Source: Paractinoplanes brasiliensis (lineage in GTDB: Bacteria; Actinomycetota; Actinomycetes; Mycobacteriales; Micromonosporaceae). From it: a DNA stretch of 64,000 nucleotides. The translations under genes were made by a program, and so were the position numbers. A model generated the notes under the pieces. The model did no database searches, was not told where the DNA came from, and saw only the letters and a list, made by a program, of their open reading frames with translations. Positions 34,201-42,100 of the stretch are shown piece by piece. The stretch covers positions 6,306,001 through 6,370,000 of the forward strand of contig NZ_SNWR01000001.1 in assembly GCF_004362215.1 (NCBI RefSeq). Direction: 5' to 3'. Each line of letters starts with the position of its first letter. Position 1 is the first letter of the stretch.

Positions 34201-36079
34201 GCCGTCCGCAACGCCCGCCGTCACCCCGGACGACCTGCGGGTGCACCTGGGCGGCGAGCTGCCGGAGTACATGGTGCCGGTCGCCTTCGTCACGATGGAC
34301 GCGTTGCCGGTGACCACGAACGGCAAGCTCGACCGGCGTGCCCTGCCCGCCCCCGCCGTCGATCCCGGCGGGCGGTCGCGCCCGCCCCGCGGTGACCGCG
34401 AGATCCAGCTCGCGGCCCTGTTCGCCGAGGTTCTCGGTGTGCCCCGGCCCGGCGCCGAGGACGGCTTCTTCGACCTCGGCGGCGACAGCATCCTCGCCCT
34501 CGACCTGGTCGGCCGCGCCCGCCGGGCCGGCCTGCTGATCAACGTCAGGGACGTCTTCGACCGGCGTACGGTGGCCGGCCTCGCGGCCGTCGCCACGCCG
34601 CTGGACTCCGGCCCGGCGGAACCGGCGATCTCGCCGATCGGCGAGCTGCCGGCCCTGCCGCTGATGCGGCGCTTCGCCCGTTCCGGCCACGACGAGCAGT
34701 TCCACCAGGCGATGCTGGTGCGGATGCCGGCCGCCGCCGGACAGGCCGACCTCACCGCCGCCGTGCAGGCACTGCTCGACCACCACGACGCCCTGCGCCT
34801 GCGCCGCACCGATCCCGGCGAGCCGGGGCTGGAGGTCCGCGAGCGCGGATCCGTGGCCGCCGGGCCGCTGGTGCGCCGGGTCGACGCCGCCGGACGCACC
34901 GCCCGGGACCTGGCCGAGCTGATGCGGGCCGAGGCGCTGGCCGCGCGCGGCCGGCTGGCGCCCGGCGAGGGCCGGATGGTGCAGGCCGTCTGGTTCGACC
35001 GCGGCCCCGCCGAACCGGGCCGCCTGCTGCTGATGGCCCACCACCTGGTCGTGGACGGCGTCTCCTGGCGCATTCTGCTGTCCGACCTGGCCACGGCCTG
35101 GCGGGCGTTGTCGGCCGGCCGGGTACCCGAGCTGCCGCCCGTGGGGACGTCGCTGCGGGCGTGGGCCCATCAGCTGCGCGACGACGCCGCGTCGGAGCAG
35201 GTGACCGCGGACCTCGGTCACTGGCTGGGGGTGCTCGACACGGCCGGCCTCGGTGCGCGCCGCCTCGACCCGGCCCGGGACACCGCCGGCGCCGCCGGCC
35301 ACCTCGGGCTGCGCCTCCCGGTCGAGGTCACCCGCGCCCTGCTCGAACTCGCCCCAGCTTTCCGGGCCGGCGTGGACGAGCTGCTGCTGACCGGGCTGGC
35401 CCTGGTCGCCACCGACTGGCTGGCGGAGCTGGACGGCGGCCCGGCCGACCGGCTGACGATCTCGGTCGAGGGACACGGGCGGGCCGAGGAGCGCCGGCGC
35501 GGCACCGACCTGTCGCGCACCGTGGGCTGGTTCACCAGCCAGTACCCGGTCCGGCTGGACCTGAGCGGGCTCTACCGCGGCGACGCCGAGGCCGCGCTGA
35601 AACACGTCAAGGAGCAGTTGCGGGCCGTGCCGGACGGAGGCCTCGGCTACGGCCTGCTGCGTTACCTGAACCCCCGTACGGCGGCCGCCTTCACCGCCCC
35701 GGAGCCCGCCATGGGGTTCAACTACCTCGGCCGGTTCGCCGCCGGCGACTCCGACTTCTCCGCCCTGCTGGAGGGCGCCGAGCTCGTCAGCGCGGCCGAG
35801 CCGGAGATGCCCCTGAGCCACGCCGTCGAGGTGAACGCGGTCACCGAGGACGGATCGGACGGCCCGCAGCTGGTCGCCCGCTGGACCTGGGCGCCCAGCC
35901 TGCTCGACCGGCCCGCGGTGACCCGCCTGGCCGAGCGGTGGTTCGCCTGGCTGCACCGGTTCGCCCAGCGCGCCGGGCAGCTGGACCCGGGCGGCTTCAC
36001 CCCGTCCGACGTCGCCCTGTCCCATCTCGACCAGCAGGACATCGACCTGCTCGAAGCCGAACTGGAGGCGTTCCGGTGA
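25154..36079 (+). CDS. NRPS 1, modules 1-3 (C-A-T / C-A-T / C-A-T-E)
   Basis: 3641 aa from TTG 25154, seven bases after GGGG. Domain order with approximate residues: starter C 8-430 (YHHLVLDG at about 138), A 437-940, T (FDLGGHS, about 985); C 1060-1480 (FHHILVDG), A 1487-1990, T (about 2040); C 2100-2540 (HHISGDG), A 2553-3060, T with LGGDS (about 3106), E 3163-end (HHLVVDGVSW, VEGHGR). The first C domain has no upstream carrier domain, fitting N-acylation of residue 1 by the ACP-bound fatty acid. Predicted residues: beta-Ala, a Gly-like unknown, D-Ser. The stop overlaps the next NRPS start (GTGA). The LGGDS form of the last T domain is the one usually seen before E domains. Confidence 0.95.
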   Translation: MSEIRTDRHPATPAQVGIWIAQQLEPDSSRFLCAGYLDLVGALDVDVLARTVEQTVRETETLRLRLVDEDGQLWQEPASGTPRPLLVADVAGHPDPAAEAHRRMEHDLTSGADLAGPHPPHRHIVLRLAPDRHLLYFRYHHLVLDGFGQALHFRRLATVYSALVAGNEPPAARHVPLTALAAEERAFGNTPRGRRAAAYWQSLPAEPPANAALVAGPGRADGPVTRTSLTLPAEQADRLRSVAGGAGSRWSSVFIAGLAAYVHRMTGARDVELTLPVTARTTPGALTTPAMLANELPLRLTIEPASTFGDLVRHTTEQTGELLRHQRHRSAELRRRGGGAGVVVNVMGFPGSPAFGDCRATAHQLSTGPVGDLVVNVYGDPEQGIHVDFLSAAGRPDGELTAHRDRFAHLLGRLSDRPGRPLGSAELMDAAELARLEDWNDTVHPVPASTLPEAFERQARRDPGRVALRAGPVTLTYGDLNAAANRLARVLVAEGVGAEDFVAVAVPRTDQLVIALLAVLKAGAAYCPIDLSYPADRIRYMLTDAAPALLLSTRESAGAVAGHEAPALVLDSQATTDRLTAAPGHDLAEAELRRPRKPQHPAYLIYTSGSTGAPKGVIGLHAGAVNRLAWGASAFPYATDAPVLAKSSMSFIDGSTELLGPLLHGGVVVLAGASDGAGAGDLAALVARHRAGRLTVVPSLLGALLDGDVAGLATCRLWVTSGEALPPAYADRFARALPGAELVNFYGASEASGDSLFAACRPGDVAIGRPIWNTRAYVLDDQLRPVPPGAAGELYVAGLGLARGYLRRPALTAERFVACPSGPPGERMYRTGDLVRRRLDGALDHLGRADHQVKIRGFRVELGEVEAALSAGAHVAAAAAAAHPDPDGEQRLHGYVVAAPGEDIDPAELRRHLAGRLPQPLLPATLTVLPALPLTPNGKLDRAALPAPRRAAPGEGRAPANRLEKLWCDLFAEALHLDRVGPDDGFFDLGGHSVLALRVAGRARRAGFTVTVRDIMQVVTPAGLAAVCAELPADGGSAYAPAPPPLPGAELAGLLEREPAGAAVAPLTPLQEGLLYIAQNHTAASDPYTVQVSLDLTGPLDPDRLRAAWVALLRRHTGLRAGVRTGLSRPVQVVTDVRAPWQHHDLTDRPADAATLLEEQRWGRFTLEDAPLARCALLTLGAQRHRLALTFHHILVDGWSLPVLVRDLLALYSDGGPAALPPAPSHVDHLAWLAAQDRPAAAEAWRDALSGLDGPTRLAATTPDRTPVRPRQVTVELPAEETSALRETARRYGVTVNVVVQTAWALVLRLLTGRDDVVFGTTVAGRSPEVPAVDDIVGMLINTVPVRVRLDPAESAAGVFARLWSEYAALLEHQHLGLADIQRAAGADELFDSLLAFESYPIEPAALDDLARSTGLRLVGMDAQAATHYPLTVIVLPGDRLRFRLDHQPDLITPEAARTIADRLLRALRELARAPRTPVSQVELLDPVERRQVLTVWNDTARPPLGLCPSRLFEAQVALVPQRPAVVHGDTTLTYAELDRRAERLAGLLVEHGAGPGRIVAVALGRDELLLVALLAVLKTGAAYLPLDTGHPADRLAFMLDDAAPTLVLSSTETAEQLPAGGPPRLLLDTAPTRQRLAAAGPASPRGLLSPALPAYVIYTSGSTGRPKGVVIPGHAMVNFLTAMSGPVPLTPADRLLAVTTVSFDMSVIELFLPLAVGAAVVLADREVVRDPAALAAELARQDITAMMATPSLWHALVTGTDADLTRVRALVGGEALPSDLAADLVRRTRAVINLYGPTETTVYSTTLAVRSEAGTPGIGQPIDNTRAYVLDAGLRPLPAGTTGELYLAGDGLAQGYLHRPGLTAERFIACPYGPPGERMYRTGDLARWTPDGRLDYLGRVDHQVKLRGYRIEPAEIEATLAGHERVSRVTVLLREDRPGDRRLVAYVVPAAGATLEPAELRSWAAEALPEYMVPAAVVVLAELPSTPNGKLDRNALPAPDHAAGRSGRGFRSPTEELLCAAFAEILGITSVAAHDDFFALGGHSLLATRLIARIRSVVGREVSVRQLFDARTPAALAGLLGDSGEVRRPALTAGDRPERVPLSNAQRRLWVLHRVDRADAAYHLPMVLRMRGDLDAGALRAAIGDVVARHESLRTLVAADGPEPGQLVLPAAAATPELVAAPVTAAELDAELTRLAREPFDLAAQPPLRCHLLRLDENDHVLVLVLHHISGDGWSFGPLARDLATAYTTRRQGRAPEWAELPVQYSDYTLWQRRLLGDAADPGSVLARQLAYWTETLAGLPEELALPVDRARPAVPSHAGRRVEVSVTPELHERLAGLARGRGATLFMVVHAALASLLSRVGAGSDIPIGVPVAGRTDEALDDLIGFFVNTVVLRLDLEDDPTFAGLLDRSREAALAAYAHQDLPFERLVDALKPARSLSRHPLFQVMLALDNTGNDAARTSIVALPGLDVDIEPVDPGDAKFDLSLSLDELHGPQGAPGGLRGFLEYSTDLFDEATARDLAARLGRLLAAVAADPDRPVSQIDLLDPDERRQLTRWNDTGHPVPGETLAALLNAQAVAAADHTAVVFEGTELTYAEFDARANRLAAELRRAGVGPERVVAVAAPRSVELVLALVAVVKAGGAYLPVELDHPADRIAHMCRDAAPVLALTTVDAAKALPADGPPRLLLDSPRIRRLLATGDAAAPALDDLDPAHPAYVIYTSGSTGRPKGVQVSHRAIVNRLAWMQGMHRLDATDRVLQKTPSGFDVSVWEFFWPLLTGAALVVARPDGHRDPQYLAELITSRRVTTVHFVPSMLRPFVEHVDGRGCPTLRRVFVSGEALSRELQRRYHQAIGAPLHNLYGPTEAAVDVTFHECRPDAGDGPVPIGRPIWNTRLHVLDARGRQAPPGVSGELYLAGTGLARGYLNRPGLTAERFVADPYGPPGSRMYRTGDLVRRRRDGSLDFLGRVDDQVKLRGLRIELGEIETVLARHPGIAACAVVVREDRPGDQRLTGYVVPSATPAVTPDDLRVHLGGELPEYMVPVAFVTMDALPVTTNGKLDRRALPAPAVDPGGRSRPPRGDREIQLAALFAEVLGVPRPGAEDGFFDLGGDSILALDLVGRARRAGLLINVRDVFDRRTVAGLAAVATPLDSGPAEPAISPIGELPALPLMRRFARSGHDEQFHQAMLVRMPAAAGQADLTAAVQALLDHHDALRLRRTDPGEPGLEVRERGSVAAGPLVRRVDAAGRTARDLAELMRAEALAARGRLAPGEGRMVQAVWFDRGPAEPGRLLLMAHHLVVDGVSWRILLSDLATAWRALSAGRVPELPPVGTSLRAWAHQLRDDAASEQVTADLGHWLGVLDTAGLGARRLDPARDTAGAAGHLGLRLPVEVTRALLELAPAFRAGVDELLLTGLALVATDWLAELDGGPADRLTISVEGHGRAEERRRGTDLSRTVGWFTSQYPVRLDLSGLYRGDAEAALKHVKEQLRAVPDGGLGYGLLRYLNPRTAAAFTAPEPAMGFNYLGRFAAGDSDFSALLEGAELVSAAEPEMPLSHAVEVNAVTEDGSDGPQLVARWTWAPSLLDRPAVTRLAERWFAWLHRFAQRAGQLDPGGFTPSDVALSHLDQQDIDLLEAELEAFR
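28330..31400 (+). other. NRPS module 2 (C-A-T), Gly-like pocket, residue unassigned
   Basis: Pocket D-M-I-M-L-G-L-V-Y from FDMSVIE, MATPSLW, LVGGEAL and LYGPTETTVYS. The scaffold is that of Gly A domains (D-I-L-Q-L-G-x-V/I-W, as in modules 8 and 10) but 236, 239, 278 and 331 are changed. The C domain opens VAPLTPLQEGLLY, a DCL-like signature, though module 1 has no E domain. Confidence 0.6.
31430..36076 (+). other. NRPS module 3 (C-A-T-E), D-Ser
   Basis: Pocket D-V-W-H-F-S-L-V-D, identical to the Ser code of EntF. The E domain at the C-terminus retains HHxxxDG and EGHGR, so D-Ser is expected. The Ser hydroxyl is one of the possible sites for lactone closure. Confidence 0.85.
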
Positions 36080-39000
36080 GCCGAAGCACCCGCCCCATCG
36101 AAGACATTCTGCCGCTCTCCCCGGTGCAGGAGGGCATGCTCTTCCACCACGCGTACGACTCCGGCTCGGCCGACGTCTATCACGTCCAGACGATCCTCGA
36201 CCTCGACGGGCCGCTGGATGCGGCCCGGTTGCGGGTGGCGGCCGAGGCCCTGGTGCGCCGGCACATCGCGCTGCGGACGTCGTTCCGCTACGAGTCGTTG
36301 AGCCGGGCGGCCCAGGTCGTCCTGCGGACCGCGGAGCTGCCCTGGGCCGAGGCCGACCTGAGCGACGTGGAGCCGGACCGGCGGGACGCCGAGGAGCAGC
36401 GGCTGCTCGACGACGACCTGCGGCGCCGCTTCGACCTCACCGCGCCGCCCCTGGTGCGTTTCCTGCTCGTGCGGTCCGCTCCCGACCGGCACCGGCTCGT
36501 GCTGACCAACCACCACATCGTTCTGGACGGCTGGTCACTGCCAGTCCTGCTGAAGGATCTCTTCGCCGGCTACGCCGCCGAGCCGGGCGCCCCGGCCCCG
36601 GCCGACGCCCCGCCGCCCCGCGACCACTACGCGTGGCTGGCCCGGCAGGACGCGGCGGCCACCCGGGAGGCCTGGCGCACGACGTTGGCCGGGCTGACCC
36701 AGCCGAGCCTGGTGGCCTCCGCGGCCACCACGCCTGCCGAGCCGCCGAGCAGCCACACCTTCGAGCTCACCGAGGCCGAGTCGGGCGACCTGGCGGCCTG
36801 GGCGCGCGGGCAGGGCCTGACCCTCAACACGGTGCTCCAGGGGGCCTGGGCGATCGTGATCGGCCGGTTGCTCGGCCGCGACGACGTCGTCTTCGGCATC
36901 ACCGTCGCGGGCCGGCAGCCGGAGGTCCCGGAGGCCGACCGGATGGTCGGGATGTTCGTCAACACGGTGCCCCTGCGGGTGGTGCTCCGCCGCTCGGAGC
37001 CGCTCGCCGCGCTCCTGTCCCGGATCCAGGACGAACAGGCCCGCATGCTGGGACACCACCACGCCGGGCTGGCCGGCATCCAGCAGGCGCACGGCCTGGG
37101 CCCGCTGTTCGACACCTCGATGGTCTTCGAGAACTACCCGCTGGAGGCGGTGGCCGACCGGCCCGTGGCGCCGGGTCTGCGGGTCCGCGGGGTCACCGGA
37201 CGGGACGCGGCGCACTACCCGCTGGGCCTGATCGCCATGCCCGGCGCGCGGCTGCGTTTCCGGCTGGACCACCGTACGGACGTGTTGCCGGAGGGGACCG
37301 CGAGCCGGGTCGCCGGCTTGCTGCTGGGGGTGCTGCGGTCCGTCGTCGCGGGGGCCGACCGGCCGATCGACCGGCTGGACCTGGTGGACCCGGCGGAGCG
37401 CCGCCGGGTGGTGGAGGACTTCAACCGCAGCGCCGCCGAGCTGTCCCGGGCGACCCTGCCCGAGCTGTTCGAGGAGCAGGCAGCGCGGACCCCGGAGCGG
37501 GTGGCCGTCGTCTGCGGCGACACCCGGCTGACGTACGCCGAACTCGACGCCCGCGCCAACCGGCTGGCCCGGTATCTCGCCGGGCGCGGTGTCGGCGCCG
37601 AGCAGCGAGTGGCGCTGGCACTGCCCCGCAGCGAGCTGTTCGTCGTCGCGGTGCTGGGTGTCCTGAAGGCGGGCGCGGTCCATGTCCCGGTCGACCCCGG
37701 ATACCCGGCCGAACGGATCTCGTACCTGCTCGCCGATGCCGCCCCGGCGCTGGTGCTGACGACGACGGCCGTGGCCGCGGAGCTGCCGGCGGGCGGGCCG
37801 GAAAAGGTTCGCCTCGACGAGGAGGACCCGTCGGCCGGGCCGGCCGCGGAGCCGTTGTCCGACCGGGAGCGCGGCGGGCCGCTGCGCCCGGAGCAGGCGG
37901 CCTACGTCATCTACACCTCCGGCTCCACCGGCCGGCCGAAGGGCGTCGTGGTCACCCACGCCGGCATTCCCAGCCTGGCCGCCGCACAGATCGAGCGCTT
38001 CGCCGTGACCGAGGAGTCGCGGGTCCTGCAGTTCGCCTCGCCCAGCTTCGACGCCGCGGTCTCCGAGATCTGCATGGCGCTGTTCAGCGGCGCCGCCCTC
38101 GTCCTGGCCCCGGCCGACCGGCTGCGCCCCGGCGGGCCGCTGACCGAGCTGCTCACCGCCGAACGCATCACCCACGTGACACTGCCGCCCTCGGCGCTCG
38201 CGGTGCTCGACCCGGGCACCCTGCCGGGCGTGGGCACGCTCGTGGTCGCGGGTGAGGCGTGCGCGCCCGAACTCGTGGGCCGCTGGTCGCCGGGCCGGCG
38301 GATGATCAACGCGTACGGGCCGACCGAGTCGACGGTCTGCGTCAGCATGAGCGACCCGCTGGCCGGCACGGTGACCCCGCCGATCGGCCGGCCGGTCCTC
38401 AACACCCGCGTGTACGTCCTGGACCACAATCTGCGCCCGGTCGGCCCCGGCCGGACAGGCGAGCTGTACGCCGCCGGGGCCGGGCTGGCCCGCGGCTATC
38501 TGGGCCGGCCGGGCCTGACCGGTGAGCGGTTCGTGGCCTGCCCCTTCGGCGAACCGGGCGGCCGGATGTACCGCACCGGCGACCTGGCCCGCTGGTCGGA
38601 CGACGGGCAACTGGAGTTTCTCGGCCGGGCCGACCAGCAGGTGAAGCTGCGTGGCTTCCGGATCGAGCCCGGCGAGGTGGAGTCGGCGCTGATGCGCGAC
38701 CCGGCCGTGGCGCGGGCCGTGGTCGTCGTCCGCGAGGACACCCCGGGCGACCGGCGGCTGGTGGGTTACGTGGTGCCGGGCGGGGTTGCCGACCCGGACC
38801 CGGCCGCCGTGCGTGCCCGCTTGGAACGGGAGCTGCCCGAGCACCTGGTCCCGTCGGTCGTGGTCGTCCTGCCGGACCTGCCGACCACGCCCAACGGCAA
38901 ACTCGACGTCGCCGCCCTGCCGGCCCCGAAGGTCGCGGGCGGCGCCGGCGGGGAACCGCGTACGCCGCAGGAGGAACTGCTCTGCGGCATCTTCGCCGAC

Positions 39001-39180
39001 GTGCTCGGGGCCGCCCGCGTCGGCGTCGACGAGTCGTTCTTCGCGCTCGGGGGCCACTCGCTGCTCGCCACCCGGCTGATCGGCCGGATCCGCACCGCCT
39101 TCGGGGTCGACGTCCCGGTGCGCGTGCTGTTCGAGAAGCCCACCGTCGCCGGCCTGGCCGAGGCGCTGGGCGTGGCCGCC
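36076..39180 (+). other. NRPS module 4 (C-A-T), Tyr or beta-hydroxy-Tyr
   Basis: Pocket D-A-S-T-V-A-A-V-C from FDAAVSE, TLPPSAL, VVAGEAC and AYGPTESTVCVS. This is the published Tyr/beta-hydroxy-Tyr code of glycopeptide-type A domains (from memory) and one step from the GrsA Phe code. A P450 or the 2OG oxygenase could supply a beta-hydroxyl. Confidence 0.8.
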
Positions 39181-42100
39181 CGCAGTTCCGGGCTGACCGC
39201 CCGGCCCCGCCCGGACAGGGTCCCCGCGTCGCCGGCCCAGCGCCGGTTGTGGTTCCTGAACCGGCTGCAGGTGGCCGACGCGACCTACAACATGCCGATG
39301 GCGTTGCGCCTCACCGGCCCCCTGGACAGGGCCGCGCTCGCCGCGGCGCTCGGCGACGTGACCGACCGGCACGAGAGCCTGCGCACCGTTTTCGCCGAGA
39401 GCGCCGACGGGCCGTACCAGGTGATCGTCGAACCGGCGGCGGGCCGCCCCGGGCTGGCCGAGGCCGAGGTCGACGAGGCCGGGCTCCCGGACGCGCTGGC
39501 GCGGGCCACCGCCGAGGGCTTCGACCTGGCGGCCCGGACGCCGCTGCGCTGCCACCTGTTCCGGCTCGGCCCGCGGACCCATGTGCTGCTGCTGGTGCTG
39601 CACCACGTGGCGGGCGACGCGGAATCCCTGCTGCCGCTGGCCCGCGACCTCACCACGGCGTACACGGCCCGGCATGCCGGAACCGCCCCGCGGTGGGAGC
39701 CGTTGCCGGTGCAGTACGCCGACTTCGCCGTCTGGCAGACCGAGCAGCTCGGCGCGGAGGACGACCCGGACAGCGCGGCGTCGCGGGCGCTGACCTTCTG
39801 GCGCCGGACCCTGGCCGGCCTGCCCGACGAGCTGGCGCTGCCCACCGACCGTCCCCGGCAGGTCACCGGCGTGCCGCGCGGCGACACCGTGCCGTTCGAC
39901 ATCCCCGCGGCCCTGCACGGCGAGCTGGTCCGGCTCGCCCGCGGCCGCCAGGCCACCTTGTTCATGGTGCTGCACGCCGCGCTGGCCACGCTGCTCAACC
40001 GGCTCGGGGCGGGCGCCGACATCCCGATCGGCACGCCCATGGCCCACCGCACCGACGCGGTGCTGCGGGACCTGGTCGGCATCTTCGTCAACACCCTGGT
40101 GCTGCGCACCGACGTCTCCGGCGACCCGGCCTTCCCCGAGCTGCTGGCCCGGGTGCGGCAGGCCGACCTGGAGGCGTACGCCCATCAGGACCTGCCGTTC
40201 GAGCGGCTGGTCGAGGTGCTCAACCCGGCCCGGTCGATGGCCCGGCACCCGCTGTTCCAGGTTGCCCTGAACGTCGACGGCGCCACCGGGCAGGACGCCG
40301 TCCGGTCGCTGGCCGGGCTGCCCGGCCTGACCGCTGTCCCGGAGCCGGTGCCCAGCGCCGTGGCCAAGTTCGACCTGCTGTTCGACCTGTCGGAGCGGTA
40401 CGGCCCGGACGACGCCGCGGAGGGGCTCGAAGGCCGGCTGATCTACCGCACGGACCTGTTCGACCGCGCCACCGCGGTCCGGCTGGTGGGCCGCTTCCTG
40501 GCGGTGCTCGAGACCGCTGTCCGGGAGCCGCGTCGCCCGATCACCCGCTACGACGTGCTGGAACCGGCCGAGCGGGCCCTTGTCCGTCCGGCTCCGGCCG
40601 AGCCGGTGGGTGCCGCGGGCGAGACGCTGCACCGTACGTTCGAGGACCAGGCCCGCCGCACGCCCGACGCCGTCGCCGTGACGGCGGGGGAGCGCTCGGT
40701 GCGCTACCGGGAGCTCAACGCGGCGGCCAACCGGCTGGCCCGGCTGCTGGAGGAGCGTGGCGTCGGGCCCGAGTCCCGGGTCCTGATCCTGTTGCCCCGC
40801 ACCGAACTGCTGCCGCAGGCCGCGCTGGCGGTGCTGAAGGCGGGCGGCGTGTACGTGCCCGCCGACCCGGGCTACCCGGCGGAACGGCTCGCCCTGATCG
40901 CCGCCGACGCCGCCCCGGTGCTGGCGCTGACAACCCGGTCGCTGCAGGACGCGGTGCCGGCCGGCGTGCCCCGGGTGCTGCTCGACGAGGTGTCCCTGGA
41001 CGACCGGCCCGGCACCGACAGGCCCGGGCGGGCGCGGCCCGGCAACGCCGCCTACGCCATCTTCACCTCGGGCTCGACCGGCCGGCCGAAGGGTGTGGTG
41101 GTCGCCCACCGCCAGGTGCAGCGTCTGTTCACCGCCACCCGGCACTGGTTCGAGTTCGGTCCCGGCGATGTGTGGACGATGTTCCACTCGTTCGCGTTCG
41201 ACTTCTCGGTGTGGGAGATGTGGGGCCCGCTGCTGCACGGCGGACGCCTGGTAGTCGTGCCGCAGGACGTGAGCCGTTCACCCGCCGACTTCGCCGCGCT
41301 GGTCCGCCGCGAGGGGGTGACGGTGCTCAACCAGACGCCGTCCGCCTTCTCCCAGCTGATGCAGGCCGAGGCCGGGCCGCTGCCGGTGCGCCTGGTGATC
41401 TTCGGCGGCGAGGCCCTCGACCTGCGCCGCCTCGCCGGCTTCTACGAGCGGCACGCCGGCGACGCGCCCCGGCTGGTCAACATGTACGGCATCACGGAGA
41501 CGACGGTGCACGTCACCTACCGCCCGCTCGACCAGGCGACGGTGTCCGGCGAGGGCCGCAGCCTGATCGGCGCGACGATCCCCGACCTGACCGGGTACGT
41601 CCTCGACGAGCACCTGCAGCCGGCGCCGGTCGGCGTGGCCGGCGAGCTCTACGTGCACGGCGCCGGGCTGGCCCGCGGTTACCTGGGCCGCCCGGCGCTC
41701 ACCGCGCAACGGTTCGTCGCCTGCCCGTACGACCCGGCGGGCGCTCCGATGTACCGCACCGGCGACGTGGTGCGCCGGACGTCCGACGGCGACCTGCAGT
41801 ACGTCGGCCGGGCGGACGACCAGGTGAAGATCCGCGGCTTCCGGATCGAGCTGAGCGAGGTCGAGGCGGTGCTGGCCGGTGAGCCGGGCGTTGAGCAGGC
41901 CGCCGTGACGGTACGCGAGGACGTGCCCGGTGACCGCCGGCTGCACGCCTACCTGGTTGCCGGGCCGGGCACCGACGCCGCGGCTGTACGGGCCCGCAGC
42001 GCCGAGGTGCTGCCGGACTACATGGTGCCGGCCACGGTGACCGTGCTGGAGCGGTTGCCGATGACCGTCAACGGCAAGCTCGACCGAGGCGCGCTGCCGG

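Noticed and set aside
25034..36025. A 3663-codon open frame on the minus strand opposite NRPS 1, and similar long frames opposite the other NRPS genes
   Set aside because: These are by-products of extreme third-position GC in the real genes. The translations are low-complexity Arg/Gly/Pro/Val-rich text without domains.
35161..36075. N-terminal extension of NRPS 2 back to 35161
   Set aside because: It would overlap the E domain of NRPS 1. The GTG at 36076 has a good RBS, overlaps the upstream stop, and starts directly at the C domain.
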